Shown one piece after another: positions 6,284 to 14,765 of a stretch of DNA of 41,164 nt (position 1 is the first letter of the stretch; every line of letters starts with the position of its first letter). Position numbers and translations under genes: made by a program. This DNA is from Rickettsiales bacterium (GTDB lineage: Bacteria > Pseudomonadota > Alphaproteobacteria > Methylaequorales > Methylaequoraceae). The DNA is taken from contig NZHE01000029.1 of the NCBI GenBank assembly GCA_002691145.1, positions 19,246 to 60,409 of the forward strand, written 5' to 3'. The notes below the pieces were generated by a model. That model searched no databases and was not told the origin of the DNA. It was given only the letters and a program-made list of their open reading frames with translations.

Positions 6284-8402
6284 GGTCTGCTCTTGATTCT
6301 ATTGCAGTAATAATCTTTGCTCTCTGCTCGTTCAATGATTCTTGTGATTCTACTCTTTGGTCTTTGTCTTTTTTAAGTTTGTCAAAATTTCTTGAAAGGT
6401 ATTTCATAGCCAGTTTGGCATCATGAGTTTTAAATGCAGATTCGCCGTCTTTATCTAAAACGTCATAAGTCATCTTACCGCTATCTTTATCTGAGTACAT
6501 CGATACGTAAGGTTTGATGTCCTCAAAAGTGATTTCTTCGCCTGCAAACATTGGCTCTTTAGCCGGAATGCCTGGAAGTTCTTTTTGTCTGTCGTCTTTT
6601 TTATAAACTGACACTGCTTTTTGTAATTTTGCTTTAATTTCTGGAGATAATTCAGATGAGTAGTTTCCTTGTGGTACTAACATCTGCATCACATAGTCTT
6701 GTACTATAGGTCTAGCGTCTGCTCTCTCGCCATCTCTGTCGTATAAGTCTCCTAATTCGTCGTATAGACTGTCATCGCCAAATCCTAGTCTTGATAGCAT
6801 AGTTGTGGCGTTGGTTGCGTCTGTTCCCACGTCAAACTGATTTTTCATAACCGCTTCTAAATCTTCTATGTCCTCGTCTTTATTTGGAAGCGACCAAGTC
6901 CCTTCGGTAACTCTGTTTGCCCATGATTCAAAAGAATCTTCTTTTGCTTTTCCTGTTCTGTCTTTTTTAGGAGCAAAAGCACCAGGCTCCATTCTTACTT
7001 CATCCGCATAAGATGGATCTGATTTCATTTTTTTGTAATCGTCGATATATCTTTTTGCAAGTTGAACTGCAATTTTTTTATTTTTTGAATGATCTTCATC
7101 TGGCTTGAAAAACGGTTGACCTTCCTGGCTAATTGCATCTGCTACTCTTGAAGCAAAGTTTGCCACTCTATCATCTTGATTATCTTTAGTCAACATTCTA
7201 GATGCTATATCAGATAATATAGAACCAAGCATTGTGTTTTTGTCATTAAATTTTGTGACCGATAACATTTTATCGGCCGCATCGTCTTTCCTTAACACTA
7301 GTTTTTTATCTGGATCTGTTAAAAAAGAAGTTACTATTGCACCGTGATCAACTGGTGGTTCGATTTTAGCGTCCTTATCTGTTGGCTCGTCATCTGGTTT
7401 ATACTCACTCATTATTTTATGAATAAGTGGTAATGCCTCTTCTACTCTATTATCTAAATTTCTTAATGTAAATTTTTCTTTGTATGAATTTGCTGTTTCA
7501 TCATCTAAAACAATCTCATCAGATTGTTTGAAATCTTTTACTGCATTTTCATAATGTCCTTGTTTTGCAATACTTTTTACATATGTTCTTAAATTTTCTA
7601 ACTTTAATTTTGTTTGCTCGATAATATCGCCTGCTGAATCGTTTAATTGATCTTTATGAGCAACGTATCTTGAAAATGAATTAAGTTTTGCAATATCTTC
7701 TGATGTATTAATAATATGTTGACCAAACTCGTCATGAGGTCTGCCACCATTTGCAACGTGTCTTGTCATTGCTCTAGCACCTGCTAAATGAATCACTGGA
7801 TACTTGAATCTTTCACCGTCATCGTTTTCAATGTATAAGGAATTAATGTGTCTAGTTCTTGCACCCGGAACAGTTTCATCAACTGGACCAGAATGCCTAA
7901 CAATTAATCTTGTTTTATCAAGGTTTTCATAGGAAGATTTTGAAGTACCTGTAAGGCCCTCTTTGACTTCTACGCCTGCTAGTTTTGTAATTCTGTTAAG
8001 TTCTTCTGACATTTCATCAGTATTTACCGTTTGGTTCGTGTCTGCAAGATTCTTGTAATCCTGCTTCGTTAGGTTAGATTTAGTTATGTCTCTAACGTCA
8101 AACCCTAACTGGTGTTGTACTGCAAACTGTTTTAGTTCATGTAAAAATGCATAAAATTCTGCTTTACTATCTTCGTCTATTTTCTCAGTCAAACCACGAT
8201 TATAGTAGACTTTCATAGTTTCATCTTCTGCTAGACTAACGCTCATTCTGCCGAATGTGTCAGCATCTTCCATATATTCAAAATCAAAAAATCTTGCTTC
8301 TTTTGGATCAGCAGTAGGACTTCCTTCAGAATCTCCGATTGTAATATTCGAAAATTTAGACCTAATTTTATTAAACAAATCGCTTGAAATTTGTGCGTTC
8401 AT
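6246..8402 (-). CDS. Large probable virion protein of unknown function
   Basis: This 718-residue hydrophilic protein has many Asp, Lys and Glu residues and no membrane segment or cysteine-rich motif. I recognise no enzyme motif. Segments such as LNRITKLAGVEVKEG, a stretch around HLAGARAMTRHVANGGRPHDEFGQH and FESWANRVTEGTWSLPN resemble proteins encoded near the terminase in marine T4-like phages, often annotated as virion structural proteins. It could be an internal head protein. It begins 5 nt after a TAAATA-type element, which supports late expression, and its end overlaps the cupin gene. Function is open; an enzymatic domain in the 150-330 region is not excluded. Confidence 0.75.
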   Translation of the reverse strand: MNAQISSDLFNKIRSKFSNITIGDSEGSPTADPKEARFFDFEYMEDADTFGRMSVSLAEDETMKVYYNRGLTEKIDEDSKAEFYAFLHELKQFAVQHQLGFDVRDITKSNLTKQDYKNLADTNQTVNTDEMSEELNRITKLAGVEVKEGLTGTSKSSYENLDKTRLIVRHSGPVDETVPGARTRHINSLYIENDDGERFKYPVIHLAGARAMTRHVANGGRPHDEFGQHIINTSEDIAKLNSFSRYVAHKDQLNDSAGDIIEQTKLKLENLRTYVKSIAKQGHYENAVKDFKQSDEIVLDDETANSYKEKFTLRNLDNRVEEALPLIHKIMSEYKPDDEPTDKDAKIEPPVDHGAIVTSFLTDPDKKLVLRKDDAADKMLSVTKFNDKNTMLGSILSDIASRMLTKDNQDDRVANFASRVADAISQEGQPFFKPDEDHSKNKKIAVQLAKRYIDDYKKMKSDPSYADEVRMEPGAFAPKKDRTGKAKEDSFESWANRVTEGTWSLPNKDEDIEDLEAVMKNQFDVGTDATNATTMLSRLGFGDDSLYDELGDLYDRDGERADARPIVQDYVMQMLVPQGNYSSELSPEIKAKLQKAVSVYKKDDRQKELPGIPAKEPMFAGEEITFEDIKPYVSMYSDKDSGKMTYDVLDKDGESAFKTHDAKLAMKYLSRNFDKLKKDKDQRVESQESLNEQRAKIITAIESRADHEIADIVRLAKS

Positions 8403-8407
8403 AAATG

Positions 8408-8415
8408 TATTTATT
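8408..8415 (-). promoter_or_regulatory. Late-promoter-like octamer AATAAATA
   Basis: AATAAATA on the minus strand, 5 nt (CATTT) before the ATG of the 718-residue gene. No ribosome binding site fits in the gap. Confidence 0.6.
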
Positions 8416-8420
8416 GCTGT

Positions 8421-10460
8421 TTAACTATTAATGTAAGTTCCTTGCATAAGCATATTTCTGTTACCCCTATGATATCTAGCCGCTATTACTGTGTTTGCAA
8501 AGGATTTGAGTTGTTTTTTTTCGTCTTTTTCTTTATGCCAGTTAATTTTATTGTTAGCAGAAACTTCACTCAATGACACTTTTTTTTGTTTTCCTAGCCA
8601 TTTAATTTTATCTTTTTTAGGTTTAAAGTTAATATTTGAGCCAGGAACATGACAAGTAAAATTACTTCTTTCAAAGTATTCAATCCAGTCATAATTCATT
8701 TCAACCAGTTTGCCATCTTCGGGATTGTAATCTATAGTCAAAAATAGTCTCGGTAATACTTTAAATAAATCCTCCAGTTCTTCATTCCACCCATGACTAT
8801 TTTTCACATATTCTTTTATGAGGTTGAAAAATTTGATGTTAATTTTCCACTCCTTATCATACAAAAAATGAAACAAAAATTTGTCTTCTTGTTCATAAAA
8901 ATTATCATTTCCTATCTGATCAATTTTTTCTTCGAGAATATTTTTTGGATTATCTAAAAAATTTTTAATTCTCTGATGTTCTCTAGTAACAATATCTTCT
9001 TTCATAAGCAGATCAAAAAAGCCTTTGTAAAAACTATAAAAACTTACGTTCATTGTGTTTCTCAAGTACATAGATAGATATTTTGTAATGTTACCAGTAT
9101 GACAAGCAATGAAAAGTTTAGTATGCAACTTCATTGTTATCCAATCTTCTCTAGTGTATGTTTTTGTACTGACAATAAATTCTTGTACATTTGGATCATC
9201 TTCGTCCATGTGAAAAAAATCTTCTTCTAAATCTGCCTTTTCTTTTTCATTTAACATATGTTTTTCGTGTGGTAGGTGCCTTCTGTGTACAGTTTCAATT
9301 TCCCATTTCTTTTTATATGCAGGATCGTTTGCAGGAGCATTGGGTAACATCTGAAAATCGTAGGCCTGTAATTCATTGTGTATTCCATATTCTGCTGTGT
9401 CAGTGAGTGCAGATAACCATAAGTCTATTGTATCTCCAGGCATTCCCATGATTAATTGTGCAACGGTCGGCATTTTATTTTTCTGCATATCTTCAATTAT
9501 TGGAATTTGTCTAGCGACAGGAATATTTTTCCTATCGATACAATCTAAAACTTCTTGTCTTGTATGTTGTAAACTGATCAAGTGTTTTGTAACAAGTCCA
9601 CAGTCAAAAAACATTTTTCCAATTTCTAAAGATCTTTCAGGAGTGTTTTTACTTGGATTGTACTGTATTCCTTTAAGCCAATTAGTTTTTTTCTGTAGGC
9701 TGTACAATTTTTTTACAATATCAATATCTCTAGGTAGGATTCCAAGATTTGCACCTACGTGCCACATCCATGGAATTTTTAATTCGTGAGCGAAAAACTC
9801 TAGTTCTTGTTCAATTCTCTCCATTGGCACACGTCTTACTTTTTGCATCGTTGCAGAACCCCAATCGCAAAAACTACACGCAAAAGGACAGCCTCTATCA
9901 GTTTCCCACATGACAACTCCTGCTTTTGTGTCCGGATGATCAACGTGTTTCTTTTTAAATTCTAACAACCATTCTTTATTATGCAACCATGGACTGGATC
10001 TAAAATCTTCTAATAGACTTATTGGACCTATGCCATCTCTTGTAGCAGTGCCTGGAGCATTCTTGTCTCCTTTGAGTAGACTAGCAAATGCCTTTTCTCC
10101 GTCGTGGTGTACAACTGAATCAATCATTGGATATTTGTCCCAGAATTTTGGATTTTTATAATCTGGATGAGGACCGCCCGCAATTACATTTATCGATGGA
10201 TTTATTTTTTTTGCATGGTTGGCTATTTGGGTGTTAAGTTGCCAATTCCATTCATAACAACTGAGACCTAAGACGTCCACATCTCTGAAGTCTATCCCGG
10301 CAACCATCTGTTCTAATGGTCGATTTCTAAATAAAGGATCTAACCATTGAACGTTTTTAATATCAGTCTGGCATTCGATATAAGTTTTTAAGTTTAAAAA
10401 TGTAGTTGGTAGATATACTCTTGCGTCGTAAATGTTAGGACCAGAAATTAGTACTTTCAT
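8421..10460 (-). CDS. B12-binding-type radical SAM protein
   Basis: This 679-residue protein has the layout of cobalamin-dependent radical SAM enzymes. An N-terminal Rossmann-like domain (MKVLISGPNIYDARVYLP through VDVLGLSCYEWNW, NVIAGGPHP and VVHHDGEKAF, about 1-130) is followed by the cluster motif DRGCPFACSFCDWG (C191, C195, C198), a TIM-barrel-like region and a long C-terminal extension with no recognised motif. No DXHXXG cobalamin signature is visible, so B12 may bind differently or not at all. Relatives methylate or rearrange unactivated carbons. The gene starts 1 nt after gp17 with GGAG upstream, so it is co-translated with the packaging motor. The substrate is unknown. Confidence 0.82.
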   Translation of the reverse strand: MKVLISGPNIYDARVYLPTTFLNLKTYIECQTDIKNVQWLDPLFRNRPLEQMVAGIDFRDVDVLGLSCYEWNWQLNTQIANHAKKINPSINVIAGGPHPDYKNPKFWDKYPMIDSVVHHDGEKAFASLLKGDKNAPGTATRDGIGPISLLEDFRSSPWLHNKEWLLEFKKKHVDHPDTKAGVVMWETDRGCPFACSFCDWGSATMQKVRRVPMERIEQELEFFAHELKIPWMWHVGANLGILPRDIDIVKKLYSLQKKTNWLKGIQYNPSKNTPERSLEIGKMFFDCGLVTKHLISLQHTRQEVLDCIDRKNIPVARQIPIIEDMQKNKMPTVAQLIMGMPGDTIDLWLSALTDTAEYGIHNELQAYDFQMLPNAPANDPAYKKKWEIETVHRRHLPHEKHMLNEKEKADLEEDFFHMDEDDPNVQEFIVSTKTYTREDWITMKLHTKLFIACHTGNITKYLSMYLRNTMNVSFYSFYKGFFDLLMKEDIVTREHQRIKNFLDNPKNILEEKIDQIGNDNFYEQEDKFLFHFLYDKEWKINIKFFNLIKEYVKNSHGWNEELEDLFKVLPRLFLTIDYNPEDGKLVEMNYDWIEYFERSNFTCHVPGSNINFKPKKDKIKWLGKQKKVSLSEVSANNKINWHKEKDEKKQLKSFANTVIAARYHRGNRNMLMQGTYINS

Positions 10461-10461
10461 C

Positions 10462-12057
10462 CTAAACTCCTAAATTTGCAAAAATTGGCATTGGAGCCAC
10501 AAATTCGGAATCTCTATCTGTCCATTTTTCAAAAATCTTAGGATCAAAATCTGCTAATACTTTTATCATTCTTGTCATTAAAAGACACGCACTGACTAAA
10601 TCGTCATGCTGTCCTGGTTTTGCTTTGTATGACACGCCACTAGCAACATAATCTTTGAGTTCTGAAATTAAGGGTTTACTATTAATAATTAATTTTTTAT
10701 TTTCAATTAATTCTTTAAATTTAGCACAGGCATCAATTTTATGTTTGGCAGTGGTGTTAAAACCTCTCCTAAATTTACGTCTGTGTCCTTTTCTTATTGG
10801 TTCAGATATAAACATACCGGGTATATTTTCTTCACCTATCTCCATTACTCTCTGCAATGCCGCTTCACCTAAAGTGTTATTTTCCATTGAATAAAATATT
10901 TGAGGATTTGAATTTTTATCTTTTTCAATAATGGTATCATGTATGTACTTGTTGATGCTTTGTAAAATCCTTATTTGTTGGTTTGCTGGAGTCATGTTGT
11001 GATGCCATTCTGCAACTTGCTCAAAGGTAGGAAGTTCAACTACTTGAATCGCTGAATAATCCCCACCAGTTCCTAAACTTGGATCTAATGAAACCATATA
11101 AGTTCTTCCTGGTTTAGGTTCTTTCCACCAACGAACTTGTCCTTGATTATATATTGGATTTTGTCCTTCCAATTCTGCTAATGTAATTGCATTTACTAAT
11201 GTTTCGTCAAAAATTAAAAATTCACACTCGTGTTCTCTTCTAAATCTTTCTTCGCCTATTCTTGCTCGTTCTTCAACTGCCCAAGTTTCATCTCTGTCTG
11301 GATGTTCTGACCAGTGGGCCTTCATGGCATAAAATCCATTTGTACCAACTATGTTGTCGTTTCCAAATTCATCAAAACGTTTGTTTGCTTCCTTCCAAAT
11401 TAATGCAAACTGATCTTCGTCACTGTTTGGTGTAGATGTGATTAAACATTTACCACCAGTTGACAATGTAGGTGAAAGTGATGTCCAAAATTCTACTGCC
11501 TTGTCGGGTGGCTGAACGAACGCAAACTCATCACAGTATATCATAGATAAGGACATACCTCTACCTGTGTTCTCTGTCGTTGTGGTTGCCATAATCTTTG
11601 AACCGTTGTCAAATTCTATACTATTCCTATTGTAAGAATTTACTCCGGCTTTTATCCACCCTGGCAACATCTCATACGCATACCGCACCCTCGACATAAT
11701 GTCTGATGCTCCTGCGTATTTGTGTGCCGCTATCAATATTTGAGAATCAGGCTTAAACATAGCATACCAAATGATATAACCTGACGCACAGGTAGTTTTG
11801 CCTGTTTGTCTAGGTAGCATTGATATACTAAATCTGTGTGAATTATACGATTCAATCAATCTTTCTTGATATGGATAAGGATTAAAAGACATTTCGCCTT
11901 TCGTTGGGTGTTGTATCTTCATAAAAGTTTTCATGAAATACAAAGGGCCAGTTTTTTCATCCATACACTTTTCAAGTTGTATAACCTGTTCTTTCGTGTA
12001 TTTGTGTTTCTTATTGGCTCTTTTAACCTGTTCTGTATCTAAAGAAACGTATGCCAT
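10462..12057 (-). CDS. 17: Large terminase subunit gp17
   Basis: This 531-residue protein is the DNA-packaging ATPase-nuclease of T4-like phages. Walker A is PRQTGKTT at about 82-89 and Walker B is MIYCDE at about 172-177, followed by the coupling motif ITSTP (206-210). The RNase H-like nuclease has acidic residues D325 (VSLDPSLGTGGD), E392 (SMENNTLGEA) and D485/D486 (GQHDDLVSA), corresponding to the T4 nuclease triad. It pumps DNA into the prohead and cuts headful lengths. A CTTAAATA element lies 7 nt upstream. It is separated from gp16 by several virion genes and a sulfotransferase-like gene, unlike the adjacent gp16-gp17 order of T4. Confidence 0.95.
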   Translation of the reverse strand: MAYVSLDTEQVKRANKKHKYTKEQVIQLEKCMDEKTGPLYFMKTFMKIQHPTKGEMSFNPYPYQERLIESYNSHRFSISMLPRQTGKTTCASGYIIWYAMFKPDSQILIAAHKYAGASDIMSRVRYAYEMLPGWIKAGVNSYNRNSIEFDNGSKIMATTTTENTGRGMSLSMIYCDEFAFVQPPDKAVEFWTSLSPTLSTGGKCLITSTPNSDEDQFALIWKEANKRFDEFGNDNIVGTNGFYAMKAHWSEHPDRDETWAVEERARIGEERFRREHECEFLIFDETLVNAITLAELEGQNPIYNQGQVRWWKEPKPGRTYMVSLDPSLGTGGDYSAIQVVELPTFEQVAEWHHNMTPANQQIRILQSINKYIHDTIIEKDKNSNPQIFYSMENNTLGEAALQRVMEIGEENIPGMFISEPIRKGHRRKFRRGFNTTAKHKIDACAKFKELIENKKLIINSKPLISELKDYVASGVSYKAKPGQHDDLVSACLLMTRMIKVLADFDPKIFEKWTDRDSEFVAPMPIFANLGV

Positions 12058-12064
12058 AGTGTTG

Positions 12065-12072
12065 TATTTAAG
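12065..12072 (-). promoter_or_regulatory. Late-promoter-like octamer CTTAAATA
   Basis: CTTAAATA on the minus strand ends 7 nt before the gp17 ATG. The gap (CAACACT) contains no Shine-Dalgarno. Confidence 0.5.
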
Positions 12073-12083
12073 TGAATAATAAC

Positions 12084-12869
12084 CTAAGATCTAATCTTCT
12101 GCTGGTATTCTGATATAAGTTTTTTAAAAAAATTATTTGTTCTTGATCCGTATGTGGGTGAAACCTTTTCCAGCCATTGTCTTTCATGAAATCTACATAT
12201 CTCATTATTTAAAAGTTGATGTAAATTAACATCTTCCTTGTACTGGTACAGCCACTGATTATAAAAATTATTACTTTTAAATAAATTATCTAGTTTGATT
12301 AAATTATTTTTATTTGTTTGATTGAGAGTAATATTTTCATAACCGACCTTTGTAAAAACTTGAACAGCATTATTAATTTCATGCATTGGATAGATTGTTA
12401 GTACCGGACATAAAAATCTTTCTTGAGCCAATTTCCAAAGTAAAAAAATATGTCTAGTAAGTTGAATACTTGAATGAGGATATTTTTTATTTTTAATATT
12501 CTTGCTATATTTAAAACTCCAATTCTTCAATAGACTTTTTTCAATATGTTGTACGTCTTTATCTGATAATTCTTTTTGATTTTTAACACCCGATGTTACC
12601 TTACCAAGATGTAGTTCGGTTTCATAGTCTTGAATTAATGCAGACAGCCATCTCTCCCACGGATTACGCCATAAACACCAAATCTGTTTTAGTTTATCGC
12701 TCTTATCTAACTTTAAAATATCTGAATTTTCATTGAAGTATTGTGACTTAACATTTTTATTATTCCATAAGGCATACAATGATGTTGTTGCACATTTGGG
12801 TAAGCCAATCCAAATCGAATCTTCAATCAACCCGTATGAATTGTGGGCCATTAATCTATGTTTGCTCAT
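12084..12869 (-). CDS. Sulfotransferase-like protein
   Basis: This 261-residue protein has the two PAPS-binding signatures of sulfotransferases. The 5'-phosphosulfate loop is IGLPKCATTSLYAL (24-30 is PKCATTS), and the 3'-phosphate site is CLWRNPWERWLSAL (about 65-78). The remainder is rich in Lys, Asn and aromatic residues, as in bacterial and phage sulfotransferases acting on sugars or proteins. Such enzymes move sulfate from 3'-phosphoadenosine-5'-phosphosulfate to a hydroxyl or amine. It lies between gp17 and small virion genes on the same strand, with no strong ribosome binding site or TAAATA element. AT-rich composition compared with its neighbours suggests recent acquisition. Confidence 0.75.
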   Translation of the reverse strand: MSKHRLMAHNSYGLIEDSIWIGLPKCATTSLYALWNNKNVKSQYFNENSDILKLDKSDKLKQIWCLWRNPWERWLSALIQDYETELHLGKVTSGVKNQKELSDKDVQHIEKSLLKNWSFKYSKNIKNKKYPHSSIQLTRHIFLLWKLAQERFLCPVLTIYPMHEINNAVQVFTKVGYENITLNQTNKNNLIKLDNLFKSNNFYNQWLYQYKEDVNLHQLLNNEICRFHERQWLEKVSPTYGSRTNNFFKKLISEYQQKIRS

Positions 12870-12878
12870 GTAGATTTT

Positions 12879-13019
12879 TTATTTTGACATGGCTTGTTTT
12901 GTTGCAGTGGCATACATAACTGCATCTGCATCTTTGCCATATCTCTTTTTGAATCCGGATTTGTCTTTTTTCATTCCCTTGACGATTTTTTCACGTTTAT
13001 TCATTTCGCCTTTGGTCAT
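12879..13019 (-). CDS. Small basic protein, possible frameshift extension of the upstream gene
   Basis: This 46-residue frame reads MTKGEMNKREKIVKGMKKDK, then SGFKKRYGKDADAVMYATAT and KQAMSK. It is strongly basic, and the YGKDADAVMYATATK ending resembles a short module I recall at C-termini of marine T4-like phage structural proteins. A modest AGG ribosome binding site lies 7 nt before the ATG. The same frame stays open upstream through NTPEAHGGQHSTSGRS to an A9 run at the end of the 13067-14137 gene. It could therefore instead be reached by a -1 frameshift as a C-terminal extension. Either reading makes it a real coding segment in an otherwise empty 200-nt gap. Confidence 0.65.
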   Translation of the reverse strand: MTKGEMNKREKIVKGMKKDKSGFKKRYGKDADAVMYATATKQAMSK

Positions 13020-13066
13020 GCTTCTACCTGATGTAGAATGTTGTCCGCCGTGTGCTTCAGGAGTGT

Positions 13067-14137
13067 TTAGTCTTTTTTTTTCTCAGCGTCTTTTGCCGCT
13101 TTTTTCATTGGCTCAGTTTTGTTTCCATCTTTATCTAAGTCAACGTAATCAGGCTTTGCCGCTTCGTTCGCCGCTTGTGTATAAGCAGTTTTAAAGTTTT
13201 CGTATTGTGCTCTAAGATCAGTCGCTATTTCGTCTTCAGTTACTTCTCTTACTGCTAGTGGGTTATCGCCTGGATATTCTTTTTTCACTTGTTGTTTTTG
13301 CTTATTCATACCACCTGACATTTTGTTTACAAGTGTGTCAACATCATCTACTTTTTCGTCTGGTGTGTTTGCGTATGTTTCATCTGCTGGTTCGTCTGCC
13401 AAAGATTTTGCAACAACATCTCTCATTGCATCCATTCCCATTTCTGGTTTTTGCATTGGCTCTTGATCTTGTTCTGGTTCTTGTTCAGGTTCCTGCCCCA
13501 TCATATCTGGAGTTACTGGTTTTACACCTGCAAGTTTTAAAATTTGCATTAAAACACCTGCTTCTTCTGGTGTATCAGCAGTCATTTGAATTGCTTCTTT
13601 AATTTCTTTTTTCTCTTCTTTTTTACCTTTGTTTTCCATGGTACTTGTATTTACCTGTTCAAAATCGCTATCTCTTAATGTGTGCTCTTCGTCTCCAACT
13701 TTAAATTTATCACCCTTTTTAAGGCCTGACGCTTTTGCTTGTTGTACTGCCTGTGCGAAAGCATTGCCTTCGTCTGTGGGTTGTTCTGAGTTCATATCCA
13801 TATCCATATCTATTTTCTGGCCTTGATCATCGAACTCTTTTTCAACTTTATCCATTGCAATGTTAATTGAGTAGTTTTTCATTGCATCTTTTTCCATTTT
13901 AGATTTTGCTTTAAGATCATATATCACTTTATCTTTAGGCATTTTAAGGTCTCCGTCGTCATTTACGTAGTCGCCTATCATCTCTTCAGCGCCTATAACG
14001 GCATCTTTTACTCTACCTTCGTCTGTTTGAATTTCCTCTGGATTTGTTCTCTGCACATTGTCTAATGCATCAGCAACTATTTCAGGATTAGTGTCTGCAA
14101 TTTCTTTTAATTTTTTAAGTACATCTAACATTTCCAT
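13067..14137 (-). CDS. Acidic virion-associated protein of unknown function
   Basis: This 356-residue protein is highly charged and Met/Gln/Asp/Glu-rich, with a repeat-like stretch QEPEQEPEQDQEPMQKPEMG at about 218-237. The C-terminal segment KPDYVDLDKDGNKTEPMKKA resembles a module I recall in marine T4-like virion proteins. DLDKDGNKTE looks like a calcium-binding loop (DXDXDG). The segment after QMTADTPEEAGVLMQILKLAGVKP also recalls those proteins. It lies in the small-gene run between gp16 and gp17, 4 nt downstream of the next gene. The frame ends in KKKD and a stop right after an A9 run. Function unknown; packaged head protein or scaffold are possibilities. Confidence 0.75.
   Translation of the reverse strand: MEMLDVLKKLKEIADTNPEIVADALDNVQRTNPEEIQTDEGRVKDAVIGAEEMIGDYVNDDGDLKMPKDKVIYDLKAKSKMEKDAMKNYSINIAMDKVEKEFDDQGQKIDMDMDMNSEQPTDEGNAFAQAVQQAKASGLKKGDKFKVGDEEHTLRDSDFEQVNTSTMENKGKKEEKKEIKEAIQMTADTPEEAGVLMQILKLAGVKPVTPDMMGQEPEQEPEQDQEPMQKPEMGMDAMRDVVAKSLADEPADETYANTPDEKVDDVDTLVNKMSGGMNKQKQQVKKEYPGDNPLAVREVTEDEIATDLRAQYENFKTAYTQAANEAAKPDYVDLDKDGNKTEPMKKAAKDAEKKKD
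13073..13081 (-). other. A9 homopolymer, candidate -1 frameshift slippery site
   Basis: The minus strand reads GAG AAA AAA AAA GAC TAA at the end of the 13067-14137 gene. The A9 run provides A-AAA-AAA slippery heptamers. A -1 slip bypasses the stop and enters the frame that continues to the 46-residue basic segment ending at 12879. An assembly or polymerase indel in the homopolymer is an alternative explanation. Confidence 0.4.
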
Positions 14138-14141
14138 ATTA

Positions 14142-14750
14142 TTATCTCTTTGGTTTAGGGTTTGTTGTTTTTGTTAATGGTGATGGCGTTGGCTTATCTT
14201 CTTTTTCTTGTACATCATGCTTTTCGGGTTTTGCCGCGTACTCGTGTCTGTGTGTAGTTTCACCATCTTTTTTGTCTTTTAATAATTCTTTCAAGAGACT
14301 CATATTTGCTTGAGTTGAATGGAAATCCTCACCTTTTACTTTTGGTGCATCTTGATATTCTAAGTCAAGCAATCTTGTTTTATATTCTGATTTTGCTTTT
14401 ACTTTTGCTTCTTCTTGATATTCTTCTGTTGGTTCATTTGGTTTTCTGACTACAACAAAATTAGGTGCCATTCTCATATAATCTGCAACCAACTCTCTTA
14501 ATTCCATGACTGATGCTGGATAGTGTGTAGTTACATCAAAAATTGTTACTTTTTCATTTTTAAGATTTGGAAAATCCAACGGCATTTCTACAATTGGAGT
14601 TGTTTTGCCAGCAGAAAGTTTTGCTACTTCATATTTCTGTAGGCAAGTTTCTAATTTAGTACCAAAATCCTTATCTAAATCGCCAGCGACCTTTATTCTA
14701 TAGTCATATTCTTTAGATGATTCTGTTAAATATTTTGCGAATTCACTCAT
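14142..14750 (-). CDS. Conserved-type virion protein, function unknown
   Basis: This 202-residue protein begins MSEFAKYLTESSKEYDYRIKVAGDLDKDF and has a compact central domain ending near ADYMRMAPNFVVVRKPNEPTEEYQ. A charged tail rich in Lys/Glu/Pro follows (ending TPSPLTKTTNPKPKR). No enzyme motif is visible. The combination of a folded N-terminal domain and a disordered basic tail, inside the gp16-gp17 cluster, suggests a head or neck component; this is inference. A TAAATA element precedes the ATG by 8 nt and overlaps the gp16 stop, so the gene can be transcribed independently. Confidence 0.7.
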   Translation of the reverse strand: MSEFAKYLTESSKEYDYRIKVAGDLDKDFGTKLETCLQKYEVAKLSAGKTTPIVEMPLDFPNLKNEKVTIFDVTTHYPASVMELRELVADYMRMAPNFVVVRKPNEPTEEYQEEAKVKAKSEYKTRLLDLEYQDAPKVKGEDFHSTQANMSLLKELLKDKKDGETTHRHEYAAKPEKHDVQEKEDKPTPSPLTKTTNPKPKR

Positions 14751-14758
14751 AGCACGTT

Positions 14759-14765
14759 TATTTAG
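14759..14765 (-). promoter_or_regulatory. Late-promoter-like heptamer CTAAATA
   Basis: CTAAATA on the minus strand, 8 nt before the ATG at 14750, embedded in the end of gp16. It belongs to the TAAATA family found throughout the window. Confidence 0.45.
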
